Source: Clonostachys chloroleuca (taxonomy: Eukaryota; Ascomycota; Sordariomycetes; Hypocreales; Bionectriaceae). Taken from it: a DNA stretch of 64,000 bases. The DNA lies in contig JBANAY010000003.1 of assembly GCA_037952775.1 (NCBI GenBank), forward strand, positions 35,278,001-35,342,000, read 5' to 3'. Positions 21,107 through 34,994 of this stretch are shown here, one piece after another (position 1 is the first letter of the stretch; the number at the start of each line of letters is the position of its first letter). A program made the position numbers and the translations under genes. A model generated the notes under the pieces. It searched no databases. It had not been told where the DNA came from and saw only the letters and a program-made list of their open reading frames with translations.

Positions 21107-24100
21107 TTAACCCTTGAGATACTTGAAGAGCTCCTCCCGCTCCTCCACGGGCATCACTCTCAGAGCATCTCGCACACCCTTCCATCCGGCACGCTTGTTG
21201 TCGCGAACCAAGGTGGCAACTTCCTCGGCAAGGTGCTCGTTCTTGAGCGCCTCAACCTTTTCTCCGATCTTCTTCCTCTCAGACTCGTACCACTCGGATA
21301 CAGCCTGGTCGTTCTTCTCCCAGTCATTGATGCCAGACCAGCTCTTCAGGAGGTGCAGGTTCTGGGCGCGTTGCTGGCTCTTCTGAGCAGTGCTCTGGTT
21401 GGCGACAGGAGCCAGGGCGCTGGTGGACATCTTCCTGAGGACGAACTCCTCGTTGAGTCTTCGGCGCAGACGCCAGTAGAAGAAGCGGCGGGCGTTGATC
21501 CACTCAAGCTGGTCACGGATGACACCCTTGGCCTTCATGCGTCCAGCACGGTCGTGAAGGTCAGCGTACTGGGCAGCAATCTGGGCGTAGATGGGCAGCA
21601 GCTGCTTCTCACGCTCAGCCATCTGCTTCTTAATCTGTTCAGACTGGTCGGCGGTGAGATTCTTGTTCTCGAGCTGCTTCTTGAGGTTGGCGTAGGTCTC
21701 ATCCAGGCGGGCAATGGTTGCCAGCTGCTTGTCCTTGCGGTACTTGATACCGATGATACCATCAGGCTCCAGGACACCACCACGGGCCTCTTCATCAGCA
21801 TACATCTCCATTGTGTCTGGAGAGATGGTGGGATCGACGACGACCCATGATCCACCACGCAGCTCACCGAAGGGAGGAATGTAGATGAAGATGGGCTGTT
21901 CATACTTGACGAGGGCGTCGACAATGAACGAACCGTACTTGAGAACCTCGTTATACATGTCGCGCTGACCACCAGAGAAACCACGCCAGTTGGCAAGGAT
22001 CATCAAAGGCAGCTGCTCACCATTGTTGAAGTCATTGATAGCCTGAGCAGTCTTGAAGGCAGAGTTGGGGTACCAGACACCACCAGCCTCCTGGCCGACC
22101 TGCTCGATAGAGTCGGGGTTGGCAGGGTCGGCAGGGGTGATGTTCTCGACTGTGCGAGTCTCGACAGCAATGACACCCATGGGGATACCACCAAGACGAG
22201 CACGACCAATCACAACGGTACGAGCCCAACCGCCAAGAGCCTCGACAAAGGAGTCTTTGTCGAAGAGACCGCTCTGGAAGCTTCCATCATCCTCAGTCTT
22301 ACCACTGATCAACCAGCGAACATCATACGGCTGCTTCTGGGGAGGGGTGTAGATGACATCACGATCCCACTCATCAATGACGGGGCTCAGCGCGACGGGG
22401 TTATTGCGCTTGTCAGGTACAAACGACATCCACTCAACAATCTTGGAGACACCAGCGAAATCATCGTTGGCAGTCATGTGAGAGACACCGTTGCGGTACA
22501 TGATCTGAGTGCCACCAAGCTGCAGATTGGAAGTGTAGACTTCACGTCCAAGCAGATTGTTCAGGGCAGGGGCACCTGTCAGGATAATGGGCTGGCCCTC
22601 GATCTGGACGACACGCTGGCCCAGACGAACAAGGTAGGCACCGATACCTATGAATTTGAGTTAGCATGCAAACGTATAAAGCAAGATGTAGCGCAGCCTC
22701 CACTGCAGAGTTCAACTTACCAACTGAACGGCAAGTGACAAGGGTGACGGTGAAGATGTCGTTGTACGCTCGGCTGGTAGCACCGGCAATAAGACCAGAG
22801 CCTCGCAAGCACTCGACACCCAAACCATCCTCCTTTCCAACAATAGTGACAATCTTAAATCGCTTCTCACCCCCCTCGGAGATCTCCTCGGTAATAACGG
22901 AATGCTCGAACCGAGTCTTGGTCTCCTCATCCAGGTACAGGTAACGGAAGCCAGCATCTGGCTTGCCGGCATCGTTCCATGCAACCTTGAAGTGAGGCAT
23001 CAACTCTTCAGCCAAGCCCAGGCGGGCACCGGAGTTGGCGGAGAGGTAAATGCGAGGAATTCCAAGCTTGCGGGCGAGTTCAGTGCACTTGTGGAAGAAG
23101 TTATCCTCCTTGGGACCGAAAGAACCAATCTTGTAGGTAATGTCGTTGGCGACAACAATGAAGCGACGTCCGCCAGGATACTCAGGGGTACGAGCACGGA
23201 AGATCCAACCAACCATACCGCAAGAGTTGGTTCCAGGTTCGCGATTGACCTCCTCCAAGTTGTCCTTGTCATCGAGGACAAGCTCGGTGAAGGCGAGGCA
23301 CTCGCCAGTCTTGGGCTGCTGGGAAGCCAGGGAAGGCTGCTTCTCGACGGCCTTGGCCCAAGAGTTCTGAATAGCTTGACGGAAGAGCTCGGGGAAATCG
23401 TAAACGTACTGGGTTCCCATAAGATGGGCCTTGTATCGCTTGGGCTGCAGCCAGTTCTTGGTGGCGTATGGGGTGGAAACAGCCATCAGGTGCATAGGGC
23501 CCTTGTCCTTGGTACCGCCAATGCTCTGGAAGACCCATTCTCCCTTCTCCGACTTGCGCTCGGCATACAAGTCGACATCGACAATGAAACCAGAAGTGTT
23601 GGTAATGATAACACGGAGAGGGTAAGGAGTGCCGGTCTGGGGGTCAGTGCAGATAATGCGGATTTCGACCTGAGCCACACGGAGTCTCCAAGCACGGATT
23701 CCGAAGCGGTCCAGGAAGCCCTGCAGACTCTGCTCGACATCGCGAGGGTGAAGCTGGAAGACAGGCGTGAAGTTCATGAAGATGTGGTTCAGATCGGAAC
23801 CGTTGTTGCCAGTGATCTCCAGAGCATCGAAAATATCGTTGACGACACGGTCGGCCTCGGAGATCAGGTACTCAGCGGTAGGGATCTCGTCTCGCAGACG
23901 GCCAGGGCGAATGACGGCACGGGTGAAGTATCGCTTGTCGGTGTCGACAGTCTTGCCAAGGGCCTCGTAAACGTGGATGTTTTTGTTTTCCGTGAATACA
24001 GGCTTGATGTTGAACTTGGCAAGGCGGGCCAATTCCAGCTGGAAGGCCAGGGCAGGCTCCATGTGACGAATACTGTCGTCCTCATTGTACTCAGGACCAC

Positions 24101-27100
24101 GGAATGTGTAGTAGCGAGGGTAAGATCCGTCGCTGTTTCCACAGATGAAGGTCAAACGACGAACGCCACGAGCAAGCAAATCTTCCTTGAAAGGAGCAAT
24201 CAAGGAGTTGAGGCGGTCAAGGGTCTCCTGATCATTGGTAGCCTCGGCATCTCTAACTGCAACATTGACAACAGCTGAGAGCTCTCCAGTGTGAACCTTA
24301 AGGGAGCCAGCGACAGAAGGGTTTCGCTGGCGAGCGAGCTCACTAACAAGGCCGCGGTTGGTTGACTTGGCCTGCTTCTGGGCGTAGCCCAGAGTCTCCA
24401 AGGCCTTGGGCAGAAGCTCTTCAGCATCCTCGAGATACTTGCAGGGGATAATAACACCCTTGCGGTTGGGCTCCTCAGTTATCTTGGCAGTCATGTAAGA
24501 CATGTCACTAACTGATCGAATGCGTCCAATAGCTTCCAGGCGGAGAGGGTCGGCATCACCAGGGGTTGAGGGACCTGAAGGGCCGGTTGACAGCAGAGGA
24601 AGCCCGAACTCGGACTGGCCAATCTTGCGCAGGTTGAAGTCCCAAGAGAGATACTGAGGGGCATCGATCTCGTCAGAGTGATACTCAATCTTCTTCAGAA
24701 CGTACGCTCGGTAGGCGCGGCGAACATAGACCTCGAGAGCCGCAATCGCAACATAGGGGTCCTCGTGTGCGAAGAACAGGGTCAAGACATCCACAACGGT
24801 ATACTTGGAGTCAACAACCTCCTTGATCACGTCCAAGTTGGGTTCTCGGTGCTCCCATCCAGTCTCACCATAGGTAGAATCGACAACTGAGGATCGGAGA
24901 ATGTGCTCCATCTGGGAGGTTCTCTCTTCCATAGAAGGCAGGGCGCACTGGATCATGATCTCACGGGCCTTGAGCGACACCTTGGAGGTAGGTCGAGATG
25001 ACTGGAGCTCGGTCAGCTTGCGGAGGGTCTCGCGCAAGTATTTGGCGATGTTGCCGACGTTGGGCTTGTTGGGGCGGTACTCTTCCAGAATAGCCAGGAT
25101 AAGTGAGCTCTTGGCGCTAACACGGCTGTGTGACAGCACGGTCTGGACGACCTTGGCCAGCTCCTCCTTGTGCTGATCACGCAGTTTCAGGATAACAGTC
25201 TCGTCCTGGCGCTGGTCCATGAACAACTTCTCGACATCCCAGTACTGCTCAAGAAGGTTCTGGATGACACTGAGCTCTCGGGCCTTCTGGCCATCGGCAT
25301 ACTGGTTGGTGATGTTGGTAAGAGGCTCAAGAGTGGTTTTGAGAGTATCAACATCGGCAGGAGCAACACTATCCTCCAGGAACTTGGAGAAAGTCTTGCT
25401 CAAAGCCTTGGAAGGAAACTCGGTGTGACGGGCCTTGGCTCTCTCGATGATGTGGCTGAAAGCGGCGTCAAGCTTCTGGGGCATGCGGGAGTGGAGGGCG
25501 GAGAACTGAGCATTCCACTCGCTGTAGGGAAGGTCAGGGTTGCGGAGGACTTCGATGAGCTCCTTGAGCGTGGCTGCCATGATAACAGAGTTGTCGAAAC
25601 CCTGAAGAATATTGACAAGAATGTTATGAAGAAGGGTGAAGCGCTGGGCAGACTTGGTACCAACGACAACTGGGTCGCCGTACTCAGGGAGCTTGCCAAC
25701 GAAGGGCTGGGCTTGCTTAACTCGGCTGGGGTCATCCAGGGCGAGTATGCCGAGAATATCACCAGCCTCAAGACCAGTTCCGGGCTGCTTGATGAGCTGC
25801 ACGATACCGTCCTCCTGAGCGACCAGAGGCATGTGCATCTTCATGACTTCAACTTCAGCGTAGGTCTGGCCAGCCTTGATGTGAGCGCCGTTCTCAACAG
25901 AGTACTTGACGAGCTTGCCAGGGCTAGGAGTTCGCAGCTGGGTGGGGTCATTCTCCTGCTCCAGCAGACAGGTCTTGGAATCGACGGAGAGACGGGTGGC
26001 ACCGACTTCCTCCTTCCAGTAGACGTTGTGACTGTGGCCGTCAAGAAGGATGAGGAGACCACCATCTCTCAGGGCACGGACACCAACGGTGCACTTGGAT
26101 CCATTGACGAACAGGTGGTAGGCATCAGTACTAGAGCGCGTAGCTGTGAACTTGTACCTGAACCCGTCGTAGATGAAATCAATGTTGAAAGTCGTCTTGA
26201 GGATCTGTGTGGGAGGAACCTGGCCCTTCTCGAGGCCGGCACGGTAGAGGGCCATGCACTCTTCGCTCTCAATGTGGGCCTTGGTGATGGCACCGCAAAC
26301 AACGGCGAGCATGCTATCAGGGCGCTCGGCAGTGAGACGCTTGGAAATGAGCTCATCCAGCCAGCCTGTGGAGATGGTGTTCTCCTCAAAATCCTCGGTC
26401 TCAAGAAGCTTGATGAGATATTCGACGGTGGTCTTGAAATCACCACGAATGCTCAGTTCCTTGAGAGCGACAACCATGTGCTTGCGCGAAGCAGCACGGT
26501 TTTCACCGTAGGCGAAGATGTGACCAAACTGACTGTCCGAGTAACTGTGGATTCCACCCTGAGTACCAACGGAGAAGTAACCCCACACGTTGGAACTACT
26601 CCTGAAGTTGAGCTCGTGCATCACACCGTTGGAAGGCTTGAAACCCTCACCAGGATCTTCAGAGGTGATACGGCAGGCGGTCGTGTGGCCCTTGGGGGTG
26701 GGGCGGCGCTGTGTAAGTGAGGTACCCTCGTTCTTGAACTCGAAATCGATTTCGCTCGAGGTCTTGGGGTCGACGCCGTAGAGGAGTCTGATATCACGGA
26801 TTCTATGCAGAGGAAGACCCATGGCAATCTGAAGCTGAGCTGCGGGCAGATTGACACCGCTCACCATTTCAGTGGTGGGATGCTCAACCTGGAGACGAGG
26901 GTTGAGCTCGAGGAAATAGAACTTGTCGTCGGCGTGCGAGTACAAGTACTCGACAGTACCGGCGGAAACGTAACCGACCAGTTTACCCAGACGGACGGCC
27001 GCATCCTCCATGGCCTTGAATGTGTCGGCCTTGGCAATTGTGACGGGTGCTTCTTCGATAATCTTCTGGTGTCGTCTCTGAACGGAACAGTCTCTGCCAA

Positions 27101-28328
27101 AGAGCGAGATGTTGTGTCCGTACTGATCAGCCAGAAGCTGCACCTCCAAATGTCTGGCATTGCCAGCCAGCTTCATGATGAAGATGGGGGATCCGGGAAT
27201 CTCGCTCGCGGCAGCCTTGTACAGCGCCTCGAAGCCCTCCTCGCCCAGGGCCTTTCGGATACCCTTACCACCACCACCTTCTGAGGCCTTGATCATGACG
27301 GGGAAGCCAATCTCCTTGGCCTTGGTCAGACCCTCCTCCCACGATTGTACGCAACCCTTCGAATATACATCATCTGGGACTGTGACGATGCCGTTATTAT
27401 CGACCTCGACATCGTCCACACCAGTTCCCGACCAGGGGATACAGGGCACATCTGCGTGCTGGGCGACAATTGTGGAGGAGATTTTGTCACCGAGCGATCG
27501 CATGGCCGATCCCGGAGGTCCGATGAAGACAATCTTCTTGGGTGATGCTGCAAGCGACTCGGGCAGCTTCGGGTTTTCGGATGCATGACCCCTGTTTTCA
27601 GCTACCTGTCAGCGCTGCGTCCCTTGCCCACTTGAATACATGCACAATCAACTGATCACGGAGTATTTCATCTCCGATCTCGTAGGGGTTCGCAAACTCA
27701 CCATCCAGCCCACACGGCGTGGACATTCATGCGCTCAGCAATGTCCACTATCAATTCCACGTTGGCATAGTTGTGGTTGTTTGTGCCTCCGGGAACCTCC
27801 ACGTAGTGATCTGCCATGCGAATGTAGTCGGCGTTGGCCTCCAAATCATCCGGGGTGGCCATGACAGTGAAATGGATAGCCCTCTCGTCGCCGAACGTTT
27901 CGTAGGCCCATTTTCGCACGGAGCGAATTTCCTTGACGGCTGCAATACCGTTGTTGGCAATCAAAACCTGCAAGGTGGGGGGTGTCCCAGAATGTCAGTG
28001 TCTGGCAATTGCAATTCCTGCCTCGCGATGGTGGGGTGATTCGCAAACTACCCATTGCCATTGCCAGCGACAAAGCACCAGCTCAGGCATAGGGATCGTT
28101 CGTCGAAAGCGCTCCGGCCCAGCCCATCGCCAAAGCAGATACGATGGCAGCAAAACTCACGTTTGTGATGACGGTGTGACCGCCGTTCTGGGCGACAAAG
28201 TCCTTGACCTTGCTCGCAGGCGCATTCTCCAAGCGGTTGCCTCCAATGAAGTGGTCCGCAATATTGTACTTCTCGGCATATGAGACCTTGCCGTTGGCCT
28301 GTGGCCGGCCGTTGGTGGCTTCCGGCAT
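21107..28328 (-). CDS. ACC1: Acetyl-CoA carboxylase, multidomain cytosolic, 2281 aa
   Basis: Exons 28328-28161, 27967-27702, 27591-22721 and 22647-21107; all three introns are GT-AG and phases agree (0, 2, 1). The enzyme makes malonyl-CoA from acetyl-CoA, bicarbonate and ATP for fatty-acid and polyketide synthesis. Order of domains: biotin carboxylase at the N-terminus ([21 protein letters not shown]-grasp [21 protein letters not shown]), biotinyl domain with EVMKMHMP where Lys729 carries biotin, the long ACC central domain, then the carboxyltransferase halves ([26 protein letters not shown]; then [20 protein letters not shown] and [15 protein letters not shown]). The length equals fungal cytosolic ACC (about 2230-2290). 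A 193-nt first intron separates the short N-terminal exon. Long antisense open frames across this gene are codon-bias shadows. Confidence 0.98.
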
Positions 28329-31300
28329 GGTAGCGTCGTTTCTGGTATGTGAGGATCGGAGGAGTAGGTTGTAGATTAGGTGATGGCGAGTATCGTCGTC
28401 GTCAATGGAGTAGAGATCTTTAGCTCGTCATCTAAAAACCTGACTGAGGGCTGCAGGGAGGGGGGACAGCAATCCCTCTTGGATGAGATCAGAAAGCGCA
28501 GGTCGCTGGTTACCGCTGAAAAGCAAGGAGGATAAGGTAGGAATTGATTACACGGGAGTCTTGGGAGATAGATTACAAGACCAGGCTGCGAGGGGTGGGC
28601 AGTCCCGGGTATACAGAGATGAGGAAGAGAATTGAGAAGAACTCGAGGGTGGAAGAGAGAAGATATGGCACCTTGGGCTCGGTCCCAGACTTTAGGATAC
28701 CTTTTTGGCCGGGCTGTAACCTACAGAATCTGTTTGTTGGGAGTTTGGCACGTTAGCGGGCAACCGTACTGGACACCCATTCGATCGGGGAGCGGGTCAG
28801 GGGTGATGGGGGTGGTGGGTACAGTATCTAAGGGAGGGGAGGTAGGGGAAACTCCCTCCAAGCTCTGTGCTGTAGCTACCTTACTTAGTAGGGGAGGGAG
28901 GGGCTCACCACCGCAACTCCGGAAGCTGGGAGCTACCGCCTACCGCCTCTATCAGGCTCGGCGCAATACGGCCCCATCCCTAGCAACGAGGCTATCTACA
29001 CTGTCTTGCCTCGCCCCTCCAACAGATCCCGCCCTCTGCAGTGTTTCCATATGGGAGGTTCATCATCCATGTAAGCCCTGGGTCCCGAAACCCGCGCAAT
29101 AATTGGTATTCGGAGCCCGAAAGCACAGACGCCCACGCACCCCAACATGGACGACGGGATGCAACTGATCCACCCTCCCGCTTCCCTGTCCGGTTCTGCA
29201 GCGCATGCAGTCGTTGAGCGACTCGAGATAAGCACAGCTGTCTGTCATTGCAACATCCCGCGTCTCAATGCGCCATTCGATGCCTCCTACTCAGAAGGCC
29301 AGCCAAAACGCTGCGTACGCTTGCGGACCTTGCTGCGATGTTCCAGATTGGGCTTCATCGAAGCCCCCGCCCAGGCAAATTGCCCGTCCAACTAGTAATT
29401 TAACCCCTCCTTGGCTAGATGAAGATGAAGGCCCGACATGCGAATGGCAGGGTGTGTAGATCACTAGATCTTACACGCAGCCTCATAAACCTGCCACACA
29501 TACCAGCGAACCGGCCATATCTCTGCAATATCAATGTACCCAGTACCCACTGATAAGTGCGTATGCATCGTGTAAGTGCGTAGCTACGGCGCGGACAGGG
29601 AAACGCTGACGTGAGGATCAGAACAGAACTTCCAATGTTCTACAGAGCATAGGTCTACAAAGCACAAACAATTCCCATGGGATAGGACCAGTGAATGACT
29701 CGCTATCTTCGAGGCCATGTCTCCTGCTGCTAACAGACCCAACAGCCATAGAAGAATACTTGATCCGGATCCGCGTGGACAGACAGACCAGTCATGGCCA
29801 CTCAACAGCAACAGTCCTGTCGGTGGAAGCCCAGCGCAAGTGGCTTGCTTCCAGACAAACTCTTGGGAGCGGCCTGCCCCATCCATCCGCTTCCCCGACC
29901 AATCATAAACCACCCGAGCGTGGCCTCTGACGTCTGCTAGTGCCAATTATCAACGTGCCTTAAGTTCAATGTGTTATCGCTTATCGGCCTACATCGCAGG
30001 AATGCAACACCTCGGCCATTTTTGTCCGACGGCCTCCTATCAATGGAAGGTCTGAAACCGGCGAGACAGATATAGAGACAGAGCAAGATAACGCAATCAA
30101 ACTCGAGGGGAGGAGGCCATCGCCATTCATGAGGTGGGTGTGAACACTCGGGCCAGGCCAGAAGAAAAAAAAAAATCCCAAGACCCTCTAGCTCCGCCAA
30201 TCCCCCTCGTGGCCTACCGTACAATTGAACCCCAACATTGCCGTCCTAGACCCACCCCCCCCCCCCCCCCCCTACCGGGTCCTTGATCAACGATCACCGA
30301 AGCTTCCCGTCAATGGCCACGGGCCCATTACCTCGCCAACCACGAAGCGTCAAATTAAAAACGCACGAGTGAAAAGCCGGTTCGCGAGCCGGTGAGACAG
30401 TCCCTCATGGCAACGATAAACAATGCTTCTCAGCTGATTCCAACATGTGTAGATCTACTATGCGTAACAAGTGAGATCTGAACCCCCAAAGCAACCCACG
30501 GAGCATGCAACGAAGAACTTGCCCAAAACGTAAATCAACAATCAGATCAGACAGGGGGCCAACCAAAAAAGAAAACCAGAGAAAAAAGAAGAAGAAGACT
30601 GTCCCCCCGACCCATGTCAGCAGCTACCGAACCTCCCTACCCAAACGCTGCCCCCGGGGTACGCTTTCATCTCAAGGCACCCATTTGTGCTTCGCTGCTC
30701 TCCCCCAATTGTTGAGAAAAGGGTTACCCGAAGGAGCCCCGCACTAACGTAAGTTGGCCACCTGGGGGGGCGTGGATATTTCCTCAACGCTAAACAAAAA
30801 CCGAAGAAAAATCCAAAAGAAAAATTAACAACTTGCTGGGCGGTGGCCAGCTTGACCTAGACGGGTTAAGGGATGGCGGTCTTGTTGGCCTTTTTTGTCG
30901 ATCATCTGCTGCAGATTGAGATGAGATGAGATGCTGCTTCTTCCTACCCTACAGCGGTCCACGGTATAGGCATGGCATTGCGTATGCGATGTTTCAAATA
31001 CGATGAACTATCTGGAATTTTTTATGTGTCCTCATTAAGAATGAAGAATAGTAGACATTTTTATCCTTTGAGAGCGTTAGAGGAGAGTGAAATATTGGAT
31101 CATTCAGTTGACTCCCCCTTAGACCACTGGAGAGATTGCGGTATTGCAAATCAACGAGTAGTAAAGACATTGTTTTAAGAGAATCAATTTAAGAGTATCA
31201 TTTTATGGTATATATTCCGAGGATATTCACCCCATCCCCCTCCATCCAAAAAGACAAATGAAAATAATGTATGTGCTAATGTAATCGGATCCCGGGATTC

Positions 31301-31772
31301 TATATCCTTGCCCAGGATCCGGATTGATAATGTGCATTCTTGCACGACTGATTTCATCCAGTAGACTCATCTCGCCTCGCCTGGCTTCGATACCTTCATA
31401 GGGCAGTCCACACAGGGCCTCACCCCCTTGCTCACATATTATAGAGCATCTATTAAGAGGACGAGGGTCGCAAAGTAGAAAAGAGAAGTATGCCGTATCC
31501 TCATAAAGCCCCACGCGCAAGATAGGAAACCCAAGCGTCTGGGAATCATGATCGAATTCGCGCCGTATCCCATAACCACCCCAAAAGCAACAAAGGCCAA
31601 CAAAAAAAAATCAACCGCTTCGCCGTTCTTTCGCTGCCCATGCTAATAACCATCCGATAGATCATGCTGCGCCAGAAGCCAGAAAAATAACCGCCCGAGG
31701 AATCAAAATCTCAAAGAAGAACTGAAGCTGAGGAGTGGGGTATCATGTTCAAGTCTAGTGGGAGAGATATCC
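28329..31772. other. 3.4-kb intergenic region upstream of ACC
   Basis: No gene is supported. Its right-hand part is the 3' flank of the NudE gene; the left part should hold the ACC promoter and 5' leader. It includes an 18-C tract (30255-30272), a GAGATGAGATGAGATG microrepeat near 30917-30932, and AT-rich sequence around 31000-31210. Confidence 0.5.
30255..30272 (+). repeat. Poly-C tract, 18 nt
   Basis: Eighteen consecutive C residues on the plus strand in gene-free DNA about 1.9 kb upstream of the ACC start. The length is likely to be polymorphic or mis-called. Confidence 0.9.
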
Positions 31773-33627
31773 TTAGTAGGTCTCACCGAGGTCCTGCAGC
31801 TTATGCCCAACCGTCGACCTTGGCCGAGAGATTGAATCCCTCAACGCGCTGTTGCTTGCTCTTCTGCCAGTACCGCTTTGGCGCCGGCCGCTGGGCATGG
31901 GAATTCCACTAGCGCTGGGGCCTGGGATGCTGCTGGTACTGCTGTTTGGGTCAAATTTTGAATAGGTGCCTTGGCGGCTGGGGGTTTGGAGTTCGCCATC
32001 CTCCTCCTCCTCCTCGAGGTCTGCATAACCAACACTTGCTGAATGTCCATGGTAAGATCCGCCGAGAGAGGATCGGGGCCGCCCAAGAGGTGTACGAGCT
32101 CCGGATATCGACGTCCTGGACATGGGGCGGGGCGGCGCATTCATCTCAGTGCGAGAAACGGGTCTGGCGATCGACGAAACACTAGCTCGTGAGCTTGGGC
32201 GACTGGCATCGTGGTCCGGTGCTCGGTTGGGGAGAGGACCATATGAGAGGCGGCTGACTCCCGACGTACTAAGTCGGGGTACATGGCTGGGCTTAGACGA
32301 GGTGGAAGAGCGGAGATTGGTAGGAGTGGTATCGTCTCCAGCCACAGATGAGGCTGTTGATCCAGTAGTGCGCTTTCGACTCCTCATGGTAACGGTTGAT
32401 GGGACATTAGCGGCCGAACCACGGGGAGAAGCGCGGGGAGGGGTGTAGGTTGGTGCTGGCAACCTAGACCGCACTGAATGCACCCTAGCTTCGAGGCGTT
32501 GCATCTGGGCAGTGAGAACGCGAATATGAGTAAGAGAATTCGAGGCAGGGAGTTTGTGTCCGGTCCGTGGCTTAGTAGACCTGTTGGCTGGTGTTCGCAG
32601 GGGAACACCGCCGCCACCAGAGAGTCGGCCACCGGGAGGTCGCATGTTTGTCATGGATGGTCTGGGCTTGGGCGTAGTGTCAGAAGTAGAAGGCAGGCGA
32701 GTTTTGCGAGCCGCGCTTGACATCGAGGCAGTGGGTCGGTGAGATGATGCATCTGCGCGCCTTGGTAGTGACAGCGACACGTCGGACATAGGTGGTGATG
32801 GAGGCTCGTGATCTTCGCCGTCGGCATCGGCCGTGGAATTTGGCTTGCTGTCTGGTGGCGTTGTAACCAGAGGAGAGCTTGCAGTTGAGTGTGGAGAGCC
32901 GCCGCCGTTCTTGTCAAAGGTTGGAGAGCTAAGAACTGACAGATCGGTGGAGATGGTAGAAAGGTGACGGGATTCTTGCTTCTTGATCTTGTCTTGGAGC
33001 AGCTCAGCCTCGATCTTGAGATCTGAGAGTTCCTCCCGGAGGCGCTGCGACTCGATTCGAAGATTCTCACGCTCCTGCTCCCCCTGCTTGATCTCTTCCT
33101 CCATCATGACGCCGCGCTCGATAGCCTGGTTGTACTTGGACTCCATGTCCTCCAGAGAAGAGGTGGTGTTGCGGGCCTGTCGTTCGAAATCATCGTTGGC
33201 GACTTCAATGTCCCTGATCTTCAGCTGGAAGGTTCGGTTGGAATCCCGTAGAGTGGTAATTTCCTTCTCCAACGCAGCCTGGGCTGATCCCGCCTCCAGC
33301 TTGGATTCCTTGTACTTGCGCTGGAAGAAGAATAACAAGTTAGTTTTGTCCCGCGACAAGAGAATATGCAATATATGCCATGTGAGGATATGCGCGCACC
33401 TTCCACTCCTCTACTTCGAAAGCCAGCGTCTCTGCCTTCTCCTGTAGCACCCGCTCCTGCTTCTCCGCACGCTCAATGTCCTTCTCAAGCTCCTGTTCAA
33501 GTTCGCGACTAGATTCTCGAAAGTCGGCGAGATCTGCTTCAAGCTGAATGTATTGCGACTTGTACCAGGAGAGGGCGTCCTCGGCGCTGGCTGCCTCGCT
33601 TGGTGGGGAGGATGGTGGCTCAGCCAT
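31773..33627 (-). CDS. NudE / RO-11 family dynein regulator, 591 aa
   Basis: Exons 33627-33400 and 33320-31773; the intron (79 nt, donor GTGCGC, acceptor TTCCAG) is phase 0. The N-terminus ALSWYKSQYIQLEADLADFRESS and the continuous heptad-rich coiled coil to about residue 190 (LEQELEKDIERAEKQ, EVEEWKRKYKESK, NDDFERQARNTTSSLEDMESKYNQAIERGVMMEEEI in pieces) are the hallmark of NudE/NudEL (Aspergillus nudE, Neurospora ro-11). NDDFERxxRxTTxSLEDxExKYNxAIER is the LIS1/NudF-binding stretch. The remaining 400 residues are Ser/Pro/Arg-rich and disordered, with many basic segments that could bind microtubules or be phosphorylated. Role: with LIS1 (NudF) it promotes dynein-driven nuclear migration in hyphae. 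Confidence 0.93.
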
Positions 33628-34994
33628 GTTGGGCGGTGTACTAGTGTTGCCTGGCCTTGGAGTTTGTTGTTTTTGTATTGTTTTCTGGTGTCTTGACTTT
33701 GAGTAGGTTCAAGGTATGGCAGTAAAAGACGCGAGGCTGCCGATGTACTCGTAATTAATCGGTTCAGGGTCGTATCGTGTGGTAAGGCGCCATGCAATAT
33801 GTTGGAATAACAAATGAAAGTCGTAGCGATAACGGTGTCTGGAATGAATGCGGATAACAAATGGGAGGAGAGAAGAAAGTACAACACAAGAACCAAGCTG
33901 GTCGTGTCTGGCCCTCTGCAGTGCCTCCTGTTAGCGATCGCCGCTTCTTGGACTGATGCGACGAGTGGTTGAGCCATCGTCGCCGGTGACAGTCGGGGAG
34001 TGCGCCTTGGGGGGGATCTACTCACTTTCTCGGGAGGATGGGCGCTGGGGGTTAGTGAATTTGGGGGTTGCCGTTGGTCGAGATCACGGGCTGCTAGTCG
34101 AAGAAGCAGCTGGACTTACCTGGTTGTCGTCGTACCGTGATTGCGAGGCCGCAAAGCCAGAGGCTGTCGCTGGCAGTGCTCGTCGTCGAGGCTGTCGTCG
34201 TTTGTTACATTGATGTTTTGGCTTGTGACTTCTGGGTCAGTGTTGTTGATGCGACCACCTACCCACCCACTCTCTGGAGTGGGCCTGCCCCCTGCTGCTG
34301 GGCTCCTGTCTGGCCAGAGTTATGCCGTGCGAGCGCCCCCTTGGCTGGCCCTGGGCCTCCCGCAACCACTGCAATAACACTGTAACAAACTTCCTTCCTC
34401 CTGACGCCGACAGCAACGACCATACCCCTTTAGGTTTAGCCCCGTCACTGTCCGTGACAACGGGAGCCAACAGCTGACAAGTCACGTGTGCCCACATTTC
34501 GTCATGGCTCTCATCCGCCTATTTCCCGCATTTGTACATCCATCCTTGTTGTATTGGCTGGTTGGGCTCGGATGCCTGCCTACCTGCGGTCTTGATAAGG
34601 CTGCCCGGGTGGTGCTCAGCACGCACACATGGCTGGCATAGATGTTTATTATTTATGCATACTACCTTTTGAAAGGCGACTCTTGTTCTTTCTTGAGATT
34701 AGTTACAACGCTGTATTTACTGCCGAAAGTCATCTCCCAAATACGGAGAGTGATGCGGTCTGCGCCTTATGCGAAAGGCGGTGATATGTACAAAATTTCA
34801 GTTGACGCCCAACCAGCTCATATTATTAAATCCTCCACTCCCGAGCCATGACCCATCAATCATACAAATCGCTTGGGAGTCGGGTTGGGCATATCCGCTA
34901 ATAGTAAGTCTACTGTGTAAGGCAGTGTTGTCCAAGCGTCGTAGCGCGTCATCTCGTCAACGATTCCAGTTTCTTCCGGTGCTCAATTTCTATT
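33628..34994. other. Intergenic: NudE promoter and Doa10 3' flank
   Basis: No supported gene. The open frame at 33411-34025 (minus) overlaps the first NudE exon in another frame and has no family match. The remainder shows no repeats or RNA genes that I can recognise. Confidence 0.5.

Noticed and set aside
22902..26720. Long plus-strand open frames (22902-24278 and 25170-26720) inside the ACC gene
   Set aside because: They are antisense to conserved ACC sequence and reflect its codon bias; the translations match no family and have no splice or start context.
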